64,000 nt of DNA from Orbilia blumenaviensis. Its lineage: Eukaryota; Ascomycota; Orbiliomycetes; Orbiliales; Orbiliaceae. This document shows positions 12,401 through 26,300 of this stretch, one piece after another. Numbering within the stretch: the stretch's first letter is position 1; each line of letters starts with the position of its first letter. Position numbers and translations under genes: made by a program. The stretch covers positions 2,294,001 through 2,358,000 of the forward strand of contig JAVHNS010000008.1 of the NCBI GenBank assembly GCA_036872755.1, written 5' to 3'. The notes beneath the pieces were generated by a model. It worked only from the letters and a program-made list of their open reading frames with translations, was not told the DNA's origin and searched no databases.

Positions 12401-12965
12401 ATTTATTTAATAAATTTACAATATTAATTATTATTTAATAATTTTATTAATAATGAGTATTTTATTTTAAATTGATTATAATAATAAATAAATTTATTAT
12501 TATTATAATTATTATTTTTATTATTAAAATTATTATTATTATATTATTTTTATTTTATAATTATATACTTAATAATAATTAAATAAAAATTTAAGTAAAT
12601 TGAAATTTAAAATTAAATTTTTAAATAAAGATAATTATATTATAATCATTAAAATAATTAAAATATTATAATTAAATTAATAAAATTATGATTTTTAAAA
12701 CTTTTATAATAATAATAATAATTAATTATTTATTTTTAAATTGATTTAAAAGTATTATAAAAGTATTTATATAATAAATATTAAATATTTATAAATTTAT
12801 AATTTAATAAATATAAATTTAATAAATATAAAAATATTGAGTTATTCATTAAAAAACTTGAATGATTATATAAAGTTTAAATTAATATTATATAATTAAT
12901 ATTTATTTAAGATTTAATTTTGTATTAAAAAAGTATATATAATGATCATATTAATTAATATAATA

Positions 12966-14325
12966 TACTCTTGAGGAAAAGCGTATTCCAGAGCAACTGT
13001 CATACAACCGTTGGAACAACCAGCAAACCGTTTTTCGGTTTTCAACGGTTGGGCCACGTAAGCCAACTGATCTAACAACCTTCGTTTAATAGTTGAAAAA
13101 CCAGGATTTCGCCGTAATACAACCGTTGAAAACCAGCTAGTCCGCTACTGCTACAGTTGTGAAACGGTTGTGAAACGGTTGTGAAACGGTTGTCGCACGG
13201 TTCTTGCACTATTATTGCACGATTTCGTTGATTTACGGCGATCACAACACAAAATTCACAGCAGATCACTTAATAGATTAATAGCTAGTAGAACAGCTAG
13301 TAGAACAGCTAGTAGAACAGCTAGTAGAACAGCTAGTAGAACAGCTATTAGAACAGCTATTAGAACAGCTAGTACAGCAGCTAGTACGGCAGCTAGTACG
13401 GCAGCTAGCATGGTAGCTAGTACAGCAGTTAGCAAAGTAGCTAGTGAGGCAGTTAGTGGGGGACTTAGCAAGTTAGCAGCTAGCATGGCTGCGAGTACAT
13501 TAGTTAGCAGAACAGCTAGTATGGCAGTTAGTATGGCAGCTAGTAGAACAGCTAGTAGAATAGCTAGTACGGCAGTTAGCAAAGCAGCTAGTAAGGCAGC
13601 TAGTGGGGGACTTAGCAAGTTGGTAGCTAATGAAGCAGCTAGTGAGGCAGTTAGCTTGTGAGGTAGTAGAATGATAATAGATTAAAAGGGAAGTTGAAAG
13701 TAATGTAATAAATTAGTTGAAAATAATTTCAAAAAAATTTCAAAGTTATTTTTTGTATGTGTCACGTGATTAATTTACATACAAAAACTAAAATAAATTA
13801 AATTAAATAGAAAAAAATGAATTAAATTGACGAAAATGGTCACGTGACTGGTATAAAAATTTTAATAAAAATAATAAAAATAATAATTTAATGAAAATGA
13901 TGGTAATATACCTATCAGAAAACAATTTTCAGATAATTTATAAACTATTAAAAAATAATTATTACAACCGCAACACAACCACAATGGCAATTGTTAGACA
14001 ATTGTTAAAAAACTGTCAAATAATTATAATAAAAACCGATATATATTAGTTATTTAAATTGTTATTTAATAATGAAATAATTATTAGAAAATTAATTCGA
14101 AACGGTTTTAAAAACTGTCTTTATAATAGATTGAAATTAGTTATAAAGATAGTTGTAAAATAGTTATTATATTGTTAATTCATAGTTTAACAACTATAAA
14201 AGAACTGTTGATAAATTTGCTAAATAGTAGTTATTATGATTGTGAACTTATAGTAGGTGAACCAGCAGCAAACTACTTAACCGTTGTCTTCTAGTTGTCC
14301 AACCCCCAGCTTTGTCTCAAGAGTA
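12966..14325. mobile_element. TIR DNA transposon, 1360 bp, TA target duplication, non-autonomous
   Basis: Left TIR TACTCTTGAGGAAAAGC; right end reads TACTCTTGAGACAAAGC on the minus strand (15 of 17 identical). Flanked by TA at 12964-12965 and 14326-14327, as in the Tc1/mariner/pogo group. Subterminal regions carry repeated AACGGTTG/CAACCGTT motifs (for example three GTGAAACGGTT copies at 13156-13192). The centre is a 12-bp-unit minisatellite. No transposase is visible. CA and CG dinucleotides are abundant, so it was not heavily RIP-mutated, unlike its host sequence. Confidence 0.72.
13268..13660. repeat. minisatellite, 12-bp unit GCTAGTAGAACA and variants
   Basis: Five near-perfect units at the left, then drifting units (GCTAGTACGGCA, GCTAGCATGGTA, GTTAGCAAAGCA). 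A second-order repeat places GTGGGGGACTTAGCAAGTT at 13456 and again at about 13603. Both strands have long open frames through it (plus: Ser-Arg-Thr-Ala repeats; minus: Val-Leu-Leu-Ala repeats) because the unit contains no stop in those frames. The plus frame opens at a TTG, not an ATG, so it is not called as a gene. Confidence 0.85.
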
Positions 14326-14398
14326 TAATAATTAAAATAATAATTTTTATTATTACAATTTATATAATAATTAATTAAATCGTTGATATAATTAAAAT

Positions 14399-14642
14399 TG
14401 TCAGAATACTACATTCAGGGTAGCTAAGCAAACCACCCTATATATAACCTCTCTAACTTTTTATGTGGTTTATCAATTAAAGTGATTTTGATCTCTTATA
14501 TATTTGAATTATTTTTTATATAAATTAGTTTATAAATTATTTTGTATATAACCCACTTATATATATAAACTTTGATTGAGGATATTATTGAATTTAATAA
14601 ATTTTATTTAATATATTTTATTTAATTTTATCAATTTTAATA
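14399..14642 (+). repeat. 5' LTR of the complete copia-1
   Basis: Begins TGTCAGAATACTACATTCAG and ends CAATTTTAATA (TGACA mutated). About 244 bp. Its 5' quarter keeps G+C; its 3' end does not. Confidence 0.88.
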
Positions 14643-17600
14643 AATTATAAATCTAACATAACTATATATTTATATTAATCAATATAATTATAAATTAAAT
14701 CAACACCCATACAATAAAGATTTATTAAATGATTTATTAATTAATTTATTTTTATTATCTAACCACCATTTACCTTCAAATAAAATAAAATAACTAATTT
14801 CAACAATTTTAAAAAATACTTTTCCATTACCCACTACAAATACAAATATAAAGTTTATATATACTTTAATAACAATAATTATTATAATTAAAAAAATTAA
14901 TTTTTCAAATTCATAAACCATACTAAAATACTTAATAATTTTTATAATACTAATTTAAAATTAATTATAACAAAAAAAATCTAAAAACCAATTTACATCA
15001 AAATTATTAATACTAAATTAAAATTTATAAAAATAAATTTAATAACAAATAATAAAATTTTTAAAAACAAATTTTTAATTTAAAATTATTTAAATAAAAC
15101 TAATTAATTTAAAAAAAAAAATTATTAACAAATTTTAATTAATAAATTTAAATTTATTTTATATATAATTAACAAAATATTCATTAAAATTATTATAATA
15201 AAATAAAATTTTAATTAAAATTATTTTAATATTTAATTAAATTTAAAATATACTAATTAAAAAAAATAAAAAAAAAAAATTTATATTATTTTAATTTATT
15301 ATATAAATAATATTTTTTAATAAATTTATATTAAATTAATAATTATATTTATTTTATAAAAAAATTTAATAAAGTTTTTTATTTTAATTAAAAATTTAAT
15401 AATTATTTTTAATTTTTATATTAATTTTTACAAAATAGAATTATTTTTAAAAAAAAAATTTATAAAATAGTTAAAAAAATTTCAAGTTTTTTAAATTAAA
15501 TTATTTAATATTATTTATAAAATAAATAATAAAATAATTAAAAATTAATATTTAGCAAAATTAAAATTAATATTATTAATTACTATTAATTATATTTAAA
15601 TTTATTAATAAAAAAATTAAAATTTAATTTTTTATTAAATATAAAAAATTATATAAAACTTTATATTTAAAAATAAATTTATTTTTAATTAAAAACAAAA
15701 CAGTATAATTCAAATAAACTAGATAAACAAGAAAAATTAAAAAATTTTACAAAAATATAAAAAAAATAATAAAAATAAAAAAAAAAATAAAAACAATAAT
15801 AAAAATTATAATAATTATAAAAAAAAAAAAACTTATCAAAACAATAAAAAAAATAATAATAAAAATAACTATTATTATAATTATAATAATCAAAATAAAA
15901 TTAACAACAATACTAACTACTACTATTACAATTAATTTAATTACTAAATCAAAAACTATTTTATTAAAAAATTAATAATAAAAAAAAAAAAATGAGATAA
16001 ATAAAAAAAAAAAAAAAATAATTAATAAAAAGCAAACATAATTATAAATAATAAATTAAAAAAATTAAAAAAAATTTTTGTTATAAATTAAATTAAACTT
16101 CTATTTAATAAAAAAATAATATTTAAAATTAACTTCTAAATTTATATAAAATTTAAAATAAATATAATAATCATAATATTTAAAAAATTTTTTATAATAA
16201 ATAATTAATGAATTATTAACTTTAACATTTTTAATATTTATATATTAATTAAATTAAATTTAAAAAAGTATAAATAACTACCTAAATTTATTGAGATTGA
16301 GATAATTAATAAATAATTTATTTATATTTTTAAAATAAGTATAATCAATATTTAATTAAATCTCAAATTATTAGATTACTAAATTTTTAAAATTGTTAAA
16401 AAATTATTATTTACCTATATTTTTATTAAGTATAATTATAAAGTAAAAATTAATTTAAAAATCTATATTTTTAATTAAAAAATTAATAATTTAATAATAT
16501 TTACTAATATTAATTTAATAATTATATTAATTAATATTTTTAATAATAAATATTTATTAAATAAAAAACTCAATATAAAATTTAATATTTTTAATTTAAA
16601 TTTAATATTTGATAAAAAAAATAAATTTAAATCAAAAATTAAAGCAAAATTAAATAAAAATATTAAATTTTTTATAAAATAATATAATAAACTTAATTAC
16701 ATTTTATATTATATTTAACAAAAATTAATAAAAAAACTAAAATTAAATTAATTTTTTAAAAAAAAAACTTATTAATTTACTGAATTTATATATAAATTAA
16801 AAAAAAAAAATTTTTTAATTATAATAATATCTAATTTAAATATGAAATATTTTAAGAAAAAATTTATAATAACTTATTAAATAAATTATTTTTAACTAAA
16901 AAAAATAAAAACTATTTTATTATTTTTATAAATAATTATATTAAATAAATAAAAATATAAATAATAATTTATAAAATTAATATTTATAATAATTTCAAAC
17001 TATTTATTATTAAAATAAAAAAAAAAGATTAATATAAAAAATTATATAAAATTTTTAATTTTTATTTAAACAATAAAATAAAAAAATATAATAATTAAAA
17101 ATTCTTAAAATTTTTACTATAATATAAAATAAAATCTAAATACTTTTTATTATAATATTAAAATTTTAATAATATAATTAAAAAATAAATAAATATATTA
17201 ATCTTTATAATTATAATATTATTATATAAAATAAATTTATTAATATTTTTTCAAAAAAAAGCTATAATTATAATTATTTATTTAAAAAACAAGTTTTTAT
17301 TATAAAATTTAAATAATAAAAAATTATTATATAAAATGTTATATAAATAATTATTTAATTTAAACTATTTTAAATTTTTTAATTACTTTATTTAATATTA
17401 AATATTCAAAAAAAAAAACATAATAAATTCATTATATATATTAATTTATATTTATTTATAAATTATATAAAAAATAATACCATTTTCTACAAAATTTAAA
17501 ATAAAACAAATTTTCATAATAAAAAAAACTTTAATTAAAAAAAAACAATATTTTTTAAAAAAATTAATTTAATTAAATTAATAAATTAATATAATTATTA

Positions 17601-19049
17601 TTTAATTAATAATTTTTATAAATTTAAAAATAATAAAATTTTTTAATTTATAAAAAAAAATGTAAATCTAAATTTAAAACTATATTATAAAAATAATATT
17701 ATATTAATATTTTTATTATTAAAATTTAATTAAAATATATTACCCTACTAAATATATTAAAATTAAATATTATTAATATTATATTAAAATTTATTATTAA
17801 AAAAATTATATTAAAAGTAAATATTTATAATATTACATTAAAATTAAAATTAAAATTTTATAATTAAAAAGTTATTTATAACTTATAAAATTATCTAATT
17901 TTTTAATTAAAATTAAAATAAATATTTAATTAAAAAATAATTTTTAAATTATATTAAAATATTAATTTTTATATAGAAAATATAATTTATATAATGTTTA
18001 TATTTTTTTTTTTTATATATTTAATAATAATATTAAATTAATTAAATTAAAAATTCAATTAATTAGTAAAAAAAATAAAAATAAAATAAAATTATTAAAT
18101 TAAATAATTTAATTAAAAATTTAATAATAATTAATTGTTTAATTATTAAAGTAATAATTAAAATAAATAAAAAATATTTAAAATTAATTATTATTAATAA
18201 AAATGATTAATAATATAATAAAAAAAATATTAATAAAAATATTTAAATAAATTTTAAATTATATAAATAAAAATATATTATTAAATTTATTAATTTAAAT
18301 TAAAATTTTTTTTCCTTTAAAAAAGGATGAGATAACAATTATATTCCATTTATTATTAAATATATTAAAAAATGTAAAATTATTTATAAATAATTTAAAA
18401 AAAAATTAATTTTTAAAATAATTTAAAATAATTAAATCATTAATATTATAAAAATATAAATATTTATTATATTTTAAAATAAAATTATTTTTAATTAAAA
18501 ATTATAAAGTTATAAAAAAGATATACATCAAAAAAAATTATTAATATAAAATTATTTAAAAAAAAATTAAATTTATATAAAATTAACAATTTTTTGTAAA
18601 TTAATAAAATTATTATTTGGATATAAAACTTTCATATTAAAATAAATATTTAAAATAAAAATTTAAAATAATCTAATTTAATATAAGGTTAGATTAATAA
18701 TTTATAAAAATCTTTAATTTAATATTAATTTAAATATATATATTTTTATAATTAAATTAATAATTTTTAAATTATTTTTAATATTAATTATTTTTAAAAA
18801 TTAAAAATTATATTAATTAAATATTAAAATTATATTTTTAATTTTTACTTTTTTAAAAAAAATATATATAATATTATTAAAAAATTATTATAAAAAAATA
18901 TTTAAAAAATTTAAAATTTTAATTTTATATTTTAAATATATATTATATAATTTATATTAGATATTTAAGATTTGAAATATAGATATTGATATTTTTTTTA
19001 AAAAACTTAATTTTATATTATGTGAAAATAATAAAAGTTTATATATTAA

Positions 19050-19740
19050 TTAAAATAATAATATTATAATTTTTTTTTATATAAATAATTTATTTATAAT
19101 AATTATTATATTAATTTTAATAATTAAAATTAAAAAAATATTTAAAATTAAATATAAAATAATTAATATTAAAAAAATTAAAATTTTTTTAAAAATTTTT
19201 ATTAAAAAAAATAAAAAAAAAAAATAATTGTTATTTTTTAATAAATATTTATTAAATTTATTTTTATTTATTATAATATAGATTAATATAATATTATAAA
19301 AATCTTAATAAAAAAAAATTTTATTATTAAAAATAGTATCTTATTAATAGATAATAAAATTTATTAATATTAATAATTAAATAAATAATTTATATATTTA
19401 ATAGTTTATATTAAATTAGATTTAATTTATATAATAAAATAATTAATTAAATATAGTTTAAAATTAATAATAATATATATTAAAATAATATATAAAATGT
19501 TAAAATATTTTAATAATATAAAGATTTTAAGATTTATATTAGGAAATGTAGGAAATAAATAATAAAAATTATTAAAAGGATATTTAGATTTTAATTTAAT
19601 TAATAATATGGATAATAAAAAATTAATTAAAAATTATTTATAATTTTATAATTAAAATTTAATAATTTGAAAGTTTAAAAAGTAGATTATAATAATTAAT
19701 AATATATAATATATTAAATATATAATTATAATAAAAATAA
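19050..19740 (+). pseudogene. copia-1 reverse transcriptase / RNase H remnant
   Basis: At 19078-19095 the plus strand reads Y-I-N-N-L-F, the expected RIP product of the copia YVDD(L/I) active site (GAT to AAT). At 19578-19640 it reads GYLDFNLINNMDNKKLIKNY. Reversing only C-to-T/G-to-A changes gives the copia RNase H pattern GYSDxDxAGDxDNRKST. Downstream codons include many stops. The two blocks are in different frames, so at least one indel lies between them. Dead. Confidence 0.72.
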
Positions 19741-20495
19741 TTAAAAATATAATTTAATTAAAATATTTAATAAAAATTATAAAAATTAAATTATTTATAT
19801 TATTATTATTTTATTTTAATTATATAATTATTTAATAATTTATAATTAATTTTAAATAACATAATTAAATAAAATATATAAATATTAAATATTATATAAT
19901 TAAAAATTTTTATATAAAAAAAATTTTAAATATTAAAAGAATTATATTTATTAATAATTTAATTGATTTTTTAATTAAATTTTTAACAAAAATTAAATAT
20001 TAAAAATATTTAATTATAATAAATTTATATTTATTATAATTTATATATATATTTTTTTTTAAATTAAGTAATTTTTATTTATAAAAATAGTTTTATAATT
20101 TAATTAAAATTTTTAACAAAATATAATATTTTTACTTAATAATATAATTATTAATAATAATTTAATTATATTATATAAATAATTTTATTATTTTATATAT
20201 TTAATTTTTTTTTCTATTTATATTTTAATTTTAACTTATATATTCAAAATAATTTAATATAAATTTTAATTATTTATAATTATTTTATATTAAATTATAT
20301 ATTTTTGTATATTTTCTTTATATATTTTATAATTTAAAATATTATTTAAAATATAAAATATAATATATTTATTAAATTTATTATTTGTGTTATACTAATT
20401 TTGTTAGTATAACAAGTAAATATAATTATAATTATATAAGTCAAAAAAAAATCTTAAAAAAAAGTTATAATAACAATTATAAAATTTAATAGGAG

Positions 20496-20735
20496 TATTA
20501 AAATATTACATTTAAGATAATTAAGCAAATTATCTTGTATATAATTTCTCTAATTTTTTATATAGTTTATTAATTAAAGTGGTTTTGATTTCTTATATAT
20601 TTGAACTATTTTTTATATAAATTAACTTATGAATTACCCTGTGTGTAGCCTATTCATGTATATAAACCCTGATTGAGGATACTACTGAACTTAGTAGACT
20701 TTATCTAATATATTTCATTTGACCCAATTCTGACA
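20496..20735 (+). repeat. 3' LTR of the complete copia-1
   Basis: Begins TATTAAAATATTACATTTAA (mutated TGTCAG...) and ends GACCCAATTCTGACA. The last ~110 bases (from about 20625) are nearly unmutated, the mirror image of the 5' LTR. Confidence 0.86.
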
Positions 20736-21123
20736 AAAATAGTACTTTATATTTATTTACAATATTAATTAAATAATAATTAATATAGTAATTGATATTA
20801 AATTAAATATGCTTAATATAGTTATTAATGTAATACTTAATTGATATTAAAATTAAGATATATAATTAATATAATTATTAATATAACAATTATAATAATT
20901 AAAATTATATAATAATCATTAAGAATTAAATTAATAATTAAAGTAATGATAAAAAAGTTTTTAATTAATTTTATCTTTATTCAATTTATATATATATAAA
21001 TATATATATAATTAAAAAAATAAATTTAAATTAAATTCAAGGAAATAAGATTAAGTTAAATTAAGTTAAATCAATATAGATTGAATTGAATTGAATTAGA
21101 TTAAACTAAATTAAATTAAATAA

Positions 21124-21434
21124 TTAAAAATAAAAATAAAAATAAAAATAAAAATAAAAATAAAAATAAATATAAATATAAATATAAATATAAATATAAA
21201 TATAAATATAAATATAAATATAAATATAAATATAAATATAAATATAAATATAAATATAAATATAAATATAAATATAAATATAAATATAAATATAAATATA
21301 AATATAAATATAAATATAAATATAAATATAAATATAAATATAAATATAAATATAAATATAAATATAAATATAAATATAAATATAAATATAAATATAAATA
21401 TAAATATAAGTATAAATATAAATATAAGTATAAA
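21124..21434. repeat. hexanucleotide satellite (AAAAAT)n then (AAATAT)n
   Basis: About 45 bases of an AAAAAT unit followed by about 265 bases of AAATAT with only three A-to-G interruptions near the right end. The long Tyr-Ile minus-strand ORF here is a product of the repeat. It lies within Helitron-like element A. Confidence 0.92.
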
Positions 21435-22509
21435 TAATTTTAATATATATCATAACCATTTTACATATCAAAATTAAAAATTTAATTAAAATAATTAAAA
21501 TAAAATAAAATTTTTTTAAATTTTAAAATCAAATTTTGTATGCGTCATATAATTAATTATTTTCAATATTAAAACTATTTTTAATTTTTATTCAAGTTTA
21601 ATTTAATATAATTTAAAAATTTTACAAATTAAATTTATAAATGTTATATAATTATTTTATAAACAAAAACTAAATAAATATATAAATTTAAATAAAAAAA
21701 TTACTTTATACCTATTATTTTCATTAAAAGTAATTTAAAAAAAAATAAAAAAAGTAAAAAAAATATATTTATAAATTTATATATTTAATTAAATTTAAAT
21801 AAAAAATCAAAAAAAAATTATATTAAAATTCTAAAAATATAAACTTAAAAAATTAATAATAAGAAAAATTTTTATCAAAATTAATTTTATAAATTTTTTA
21901 ACAATTTTTTATTAAAAGTTAAAAATAATACCAAGATTTCAAAAATTTTATATAAATTTATATAACAAAAATCAAAAAAAAAATATTTTAAATTTATTAA
22001 AAATAATACATTTTTTTACAAATCTAATATAAATTATATTTTTACACTAATTTAATTTTAATTTTTTTGTAATACTATAATTAAATATATATTTAAGATT
22101 ATTATAAAATATATTTTTATAAAAAATTATTTTATAAATTTATAATAATTATAAAAATAATATTTATTAATTATTTAATATTTAATTATCTTTTTAAAAT
22201 ATATATATAATTAATAAATATAATATATATTATAATTAAAATAATAATTTATATATATTAAAATATTATAAAATAATTAATATAATAATTTAAGTTAATA
22301 TTAAAATTATTATATATATAATTATTAAAATAATAATTAATATTATATAATAATATTTAATAATTAAATAAATAATTAAAATAGTTATAAAAATTATAAT
22401 AATCAATTTTATTTTTATTATATATTTAAACAATTTGCATAAAAATATAATTGATTAAAAAATTAAATTAAATTTAAATCAAATTAAATTAAATACTAAT
22501 GAACCAAAT

Positions 22510-22810
22510 TAATTAATTAAAAATAAAAATAATTTTAAAAATAATTTTAAAATCAGATTTTGTATATATCACATAACCATTTTGTATGTAAAAACTAAAT
22601 TAAATTAAAATAATTAAAATAAATTTAAAAATAATTTTTGAATTTTTAAATTAGATTTTATATTATATAACTTTTTTGTATGTAAAAATTAAAATTTTAA
22701 TAATAATAATTAAAATAGATTAAAATAAATTCAAAAAAAATTTGAATTTTAAAATCAAATTTTATATATGTTATGTGACCATTTTATGTGCAAAAATTAA
22801 AGATTTAATT
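22510..22810. repeat. three ~100-bp tandem units with hairpin module (Helitron-like A)
   Basis: Units at about 22510, 22612 and 22715 each read roughly AATTTTTAAATTAGATTTTG, then TATATRTCACATAACCATTT, then TGTATGTAAAAACTAAA, then A+T filler. The TTTGTATGT...ACATACAAA arms and a CACGTG-type core are degraded here. An isolated further copy lies at 21533-21575. Matching units are in element B (46860-47120). Confidence 0.65.
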
Positions 22811-23089
22811 AAAAAAATTGTTTTATGTTTATGATTTCCACTAAAAATAACTTAATAAAAAAAATAAATAAAAATAAATAAAAAAGTTATAATAATAATT
22901 ACTTTTAAAAAATTAAATAAATAATTAAAAGAAATTATATTAAAATATTAAAGATATAAATTTATATAGCAAAATTTTAAAAAAAAAAATTTTTAAGTTA
23001 ATTAAAAATAACATTTTTTGGCAGATCTAATATGGATTGTGTTTTGCGCTGGTTCAACTCTAACCCTCTTGCATAAATGCAGTCGGGCA

Positions 23090-23303
23090 TAATTTATATA
23101 AAATTAAATTTAATTTATATAATAAAATAACTAATTAAATATAATTTAAAACTAATAATAATATATATTAAAATAGTATATAAAATATTAAAATATTTTA
23201 ATAATATAAAAATTTTAAGACTTATATCAAAAAATATAAAAAACAAACAATAAAAATTATTAGAAAAATATTTAAATTCTAATTTAATTAATGATATAAA
23301 TAA
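23090..23303 (+). mobile_element. copia-1 RT/RNase H region fragment
   Basis: Aligns with about 19425-19614 of the complete copia-1, ending inside the RNase H block (…AATTAATGATATAAATAAT). It is cut at 23304 by a minus-strand copia-1 LTR. Confidence 0.7.
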
Positions 23304-26300
23304 TGTCAGAATTGATGGGGTCAAGTGAAGTGTATTAGACAAAGTCTGCTAAGTTCAGTGGTATCTTCAGTCAGAGTTTATATACATAAGTGGGCCACAC
23401 TCAGGGTAGTCTGTAAGTTAATTACATAAGGAATAATTTAAATATATAAAAAGTTAAAGTTATTCTAATTGATAAGTTATATAAAAGGTTAAAAAAATTA
23501 TATATAAAATGATTTATTTAATTATTTTGAATATAATATTTTGATATTTTTGTTAAATTTTATAATGATTATTATAATTTTTTTTAAAAAAAAAATTTTA
23601 TTTTATATAATTATAATTATATTTATTTATCATATTAATAAAACTAATATAATATAAATAATAAATTTAATAAATATATTGTATTTTATATTTTAAATTA
23701 TAGAATATATAAAAAAAATATATAAAAATATATAATTTAATATAAAATAATTATAAATAATTAAAATTTATATTAAATTATTTTAAATATATAAATTAAA
23801 GTTAAAATATAAATAAAAAAAAAATTAAATATATAAAATAATAAAATTATTTATATATATAATATAATTGAATTATTTATATATATAATATAATTGAATT
23901 ATTTATATATATAATATAATTGAATTATTATAAATTATTATATTATTAAATAAAAATATTATATTTTATTAAAAATTTTAATTAAATTATAAAATTATTT
24001 TTATAAATAAAAACTACTTAACTTAAAATATATATATATATATAAATTATAATAAATATAAGCTTATTATAATTAAATATTTTTAATATTTAATTTTTAT
24101 TAATAATTTAATTAAAAAATTAATTAAATTATTAATAAATATGATTTTTTTAATATTTAAAACTTTTTTTATATAAAAGTTTTTAATTATATACTACTTA
24201 ATGTTTATATATTTTATTTGATTATATTATTTAAAGTTAATTATAAATTACTAAATAATTATGTAGTTAAAGTAAAATAATAATAGTCTGAATAATTTGA
24301 TTTTTATAATTTTTATTAAATATTTTAATTAAATTATGTTTTTAATTATTTTTATTACAATTATATATTTAGTATATTATATATTATTAATTATTATAAT
24401 TTATTTTTTAAACTTTTAAATTATTAAATTTTAATTATAAAATTATAAATAACTTTTAATTGATTTTTTATCATCTATATTATTAATTAAATTAAAATCT
24501 AAGTATTTTTTTAATAATTTTTATTATTTATCTTTTACATTTTTTAGTATAAATCCTAAAATTTTTATATTATTAAAATCTTTTAATATTTTATATATTA
24601 TTTTAATATATATTATTATTAATTTTAAATTATACTTAATTAATTATTTTATTATATAAATTAAATTTAATTTTATATAAATTATTAAATATATAAATTA
24701 TTTATTTAATTATTAATATTAACAAATTTTATTATTTATTATAATATATTATTTTCAATAATAAAATTTTATTTCATTAAAATTTTTATAATATTATGTT
24801 AATTTATATTATAATAAATAAAAATAAATTTAATAAATATTTACAAAAATAATAATTATTTTTTTTTTATTTTTTTTTTTAATAAAAATTTTTAAAAAAA
24901 TTTTATTTTTTTTAATATTAATTATTTTATGTTTAGTTTTAAATATTTTTTTAATTTTAATTATTAAAATTAATGTAATAATTATTATAAGTAAATTATT
25001 TATATAAAAAAAAATTATAATATTATTATTTTAATTAATATATAAACTTTTATTATTTTTATATAATATAAAAGTTTTATATTTAGATAATAATTTTATT
25101 AATTTAAAAAAATTATTAATTTTATATAAATTTCTTTTTTTAAATAGTTTATATTAATAATTTTTTTCAATATAATTTATAATTTTTTTATAATTTTGCA
25201 ATTTTTAGTTAAAAGTAATTTTATTTTGAAATATAATAAATATTTATATTTTTATAATATTAATAATTTAATTGTTTTAAATTATTTTAAAAATTAAATT
25301 TTTTTGAATTATTTATAAATAATTTTATGTTTTTTGATATATTTAATAGTAAATAAAATATAATTATCATTTAACTTTTCTTTAAAAAAAGATTTTTTTA
25401 ATTTAAATTAATAAATTTAATAATATATTTTTATTTATATAATTTAAAATTTATTTAAGTATTTTTATTGGTATTTTCTTTATTATATTATTAATTATTT
25501 TTATTAATGATGATTGGTTTTAAATATTTTTTATTTATTTTAATTATTATTCTAGTAATTAAATAGTTAATTATTATTAAATTTTTAATTGAGTTATTTA
25601 GTTTAGTAATTTTTTTTTTTTATTCTTTTTATTAATTAATTGAATTTTTAATTTAATTAATTTAATATTACTATTAAATAATATAAAAAAATATATATAT
25701 ATAAACACTATATAAATTACACTTCCTATATAAAAATTAATATTTTAATATACTTTAAAAATTATTTTTTAATTAAATATTTATTTTAATTTTATTTAAA
25801 AAATTAAATAATTTTATAAATTATAAATAACTTTTTAATTATAAAATTTAATTTTAATTTTAATATAATTTTTTTAATAATAAATTTTAATATAATACTA
25901 ATAATATTTAATTTTAATATATTTAATTAAACAATATATTTTAATTAAATTTTAATAATAAAAATATTACTATAATATTATTTTTATGATATAATTCTAC
26001 TTAAATTTAAATCTATATTTTTTTTATAAATTAAATAATAATTATACTAATTTATTAATCTAATTAAACCAATTTTTTTAAAAAATATTATTTTTTTTTA
26101 ATTAAAATTTTTTTTATTATAAAGATTTATTCCATTCCAAATTTTATAAAAGATAATATTATTTTTTATATCATTTATAAATAAATATAAATTAATATAT
26201 ATAATAAATTTACTATACTTTTTTTGTTTATATATCTAATATTAAATAAGGTAATTAAAAAACTTAAAACAATTTAAATTAAATAATTTTTTAAATAAAA

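Larger units (their letters stand above)
14399..20735 (+). mobile_element. Ty1/copia element copia-1, complete, RIP-degraded
   Basis: 6337 bp with LTRs 14399-14642 and about 20496-20735, flanked by the duplication AAAAT (14394-14398, 20736-20740). The PBS region at 14643 is a mutated form of GGTTATGAGCCC. A purine-rich AATAGGAG at 20488-20495 abuts the 3' LTR as a polypurine tract. RT and RNase H remnants are readable near 19078 and 19578. The element is inserted in Helitron-like element A. Confidence 0.88.
12218..23089 (-). mobile_element. Helitron-like non-autonomous element A, split by nested insertions
   Basis: The left edge is the 3' terminus in reverse (TTAGGAGGCTGCTGCAC..., terminal CTRR = CTAA). 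The right edge is the 5' terminus in reverse (...TGCATAAATGCAGTCGGGCA, then T). Without the TIR element (12966-14327) and the complete copia-1 with its duplication (14399-20740) it is about 3.2 kb. Both termini and much of the sequence next to them match element B (45823-47559). No Rep/helicase coding remnant was recognised. The copia-1 sequence to the right (23090-23303) is not contiguous with that to the left, so a deletion or rearrangement is also present. Confidence 0.55.

Noticed and set aside
13256..13618. 120-codon minus ORF of Ala/Leu/Val repeats
   Set aside because: Antisense shadow of the same minisatellite; the hydrophobic composition follows from the repeat unit.
13215..13661. 148-codon plus ORF of Ser-Arg-Thr-Ala repeats
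   Set aside because: It opens at TTG rather than ATG, lies almost wholly in a 12-bp minisatellite that cannot create stops in this frame, and has an equally long shadow on the other strand.
14700..14921. 73-codon minus ORF in the copia-1 leader
   Set aside because: Arises where the plus strand lost G; the homologous region at 9520-9740 does not support a minus-strand gene.
21124..21471. 115-codon Tyr-Ile ORF on the minus strand
   Set aside because: Translation of the AAATAT hexamer satellite.
21124..23925. Repeat clusters as a CRISPR-like array
   Set aside because: Repeats are contiguous satellites or ~100-bp units with related filler; there are no unique spacers, and the context is eukaryotic.
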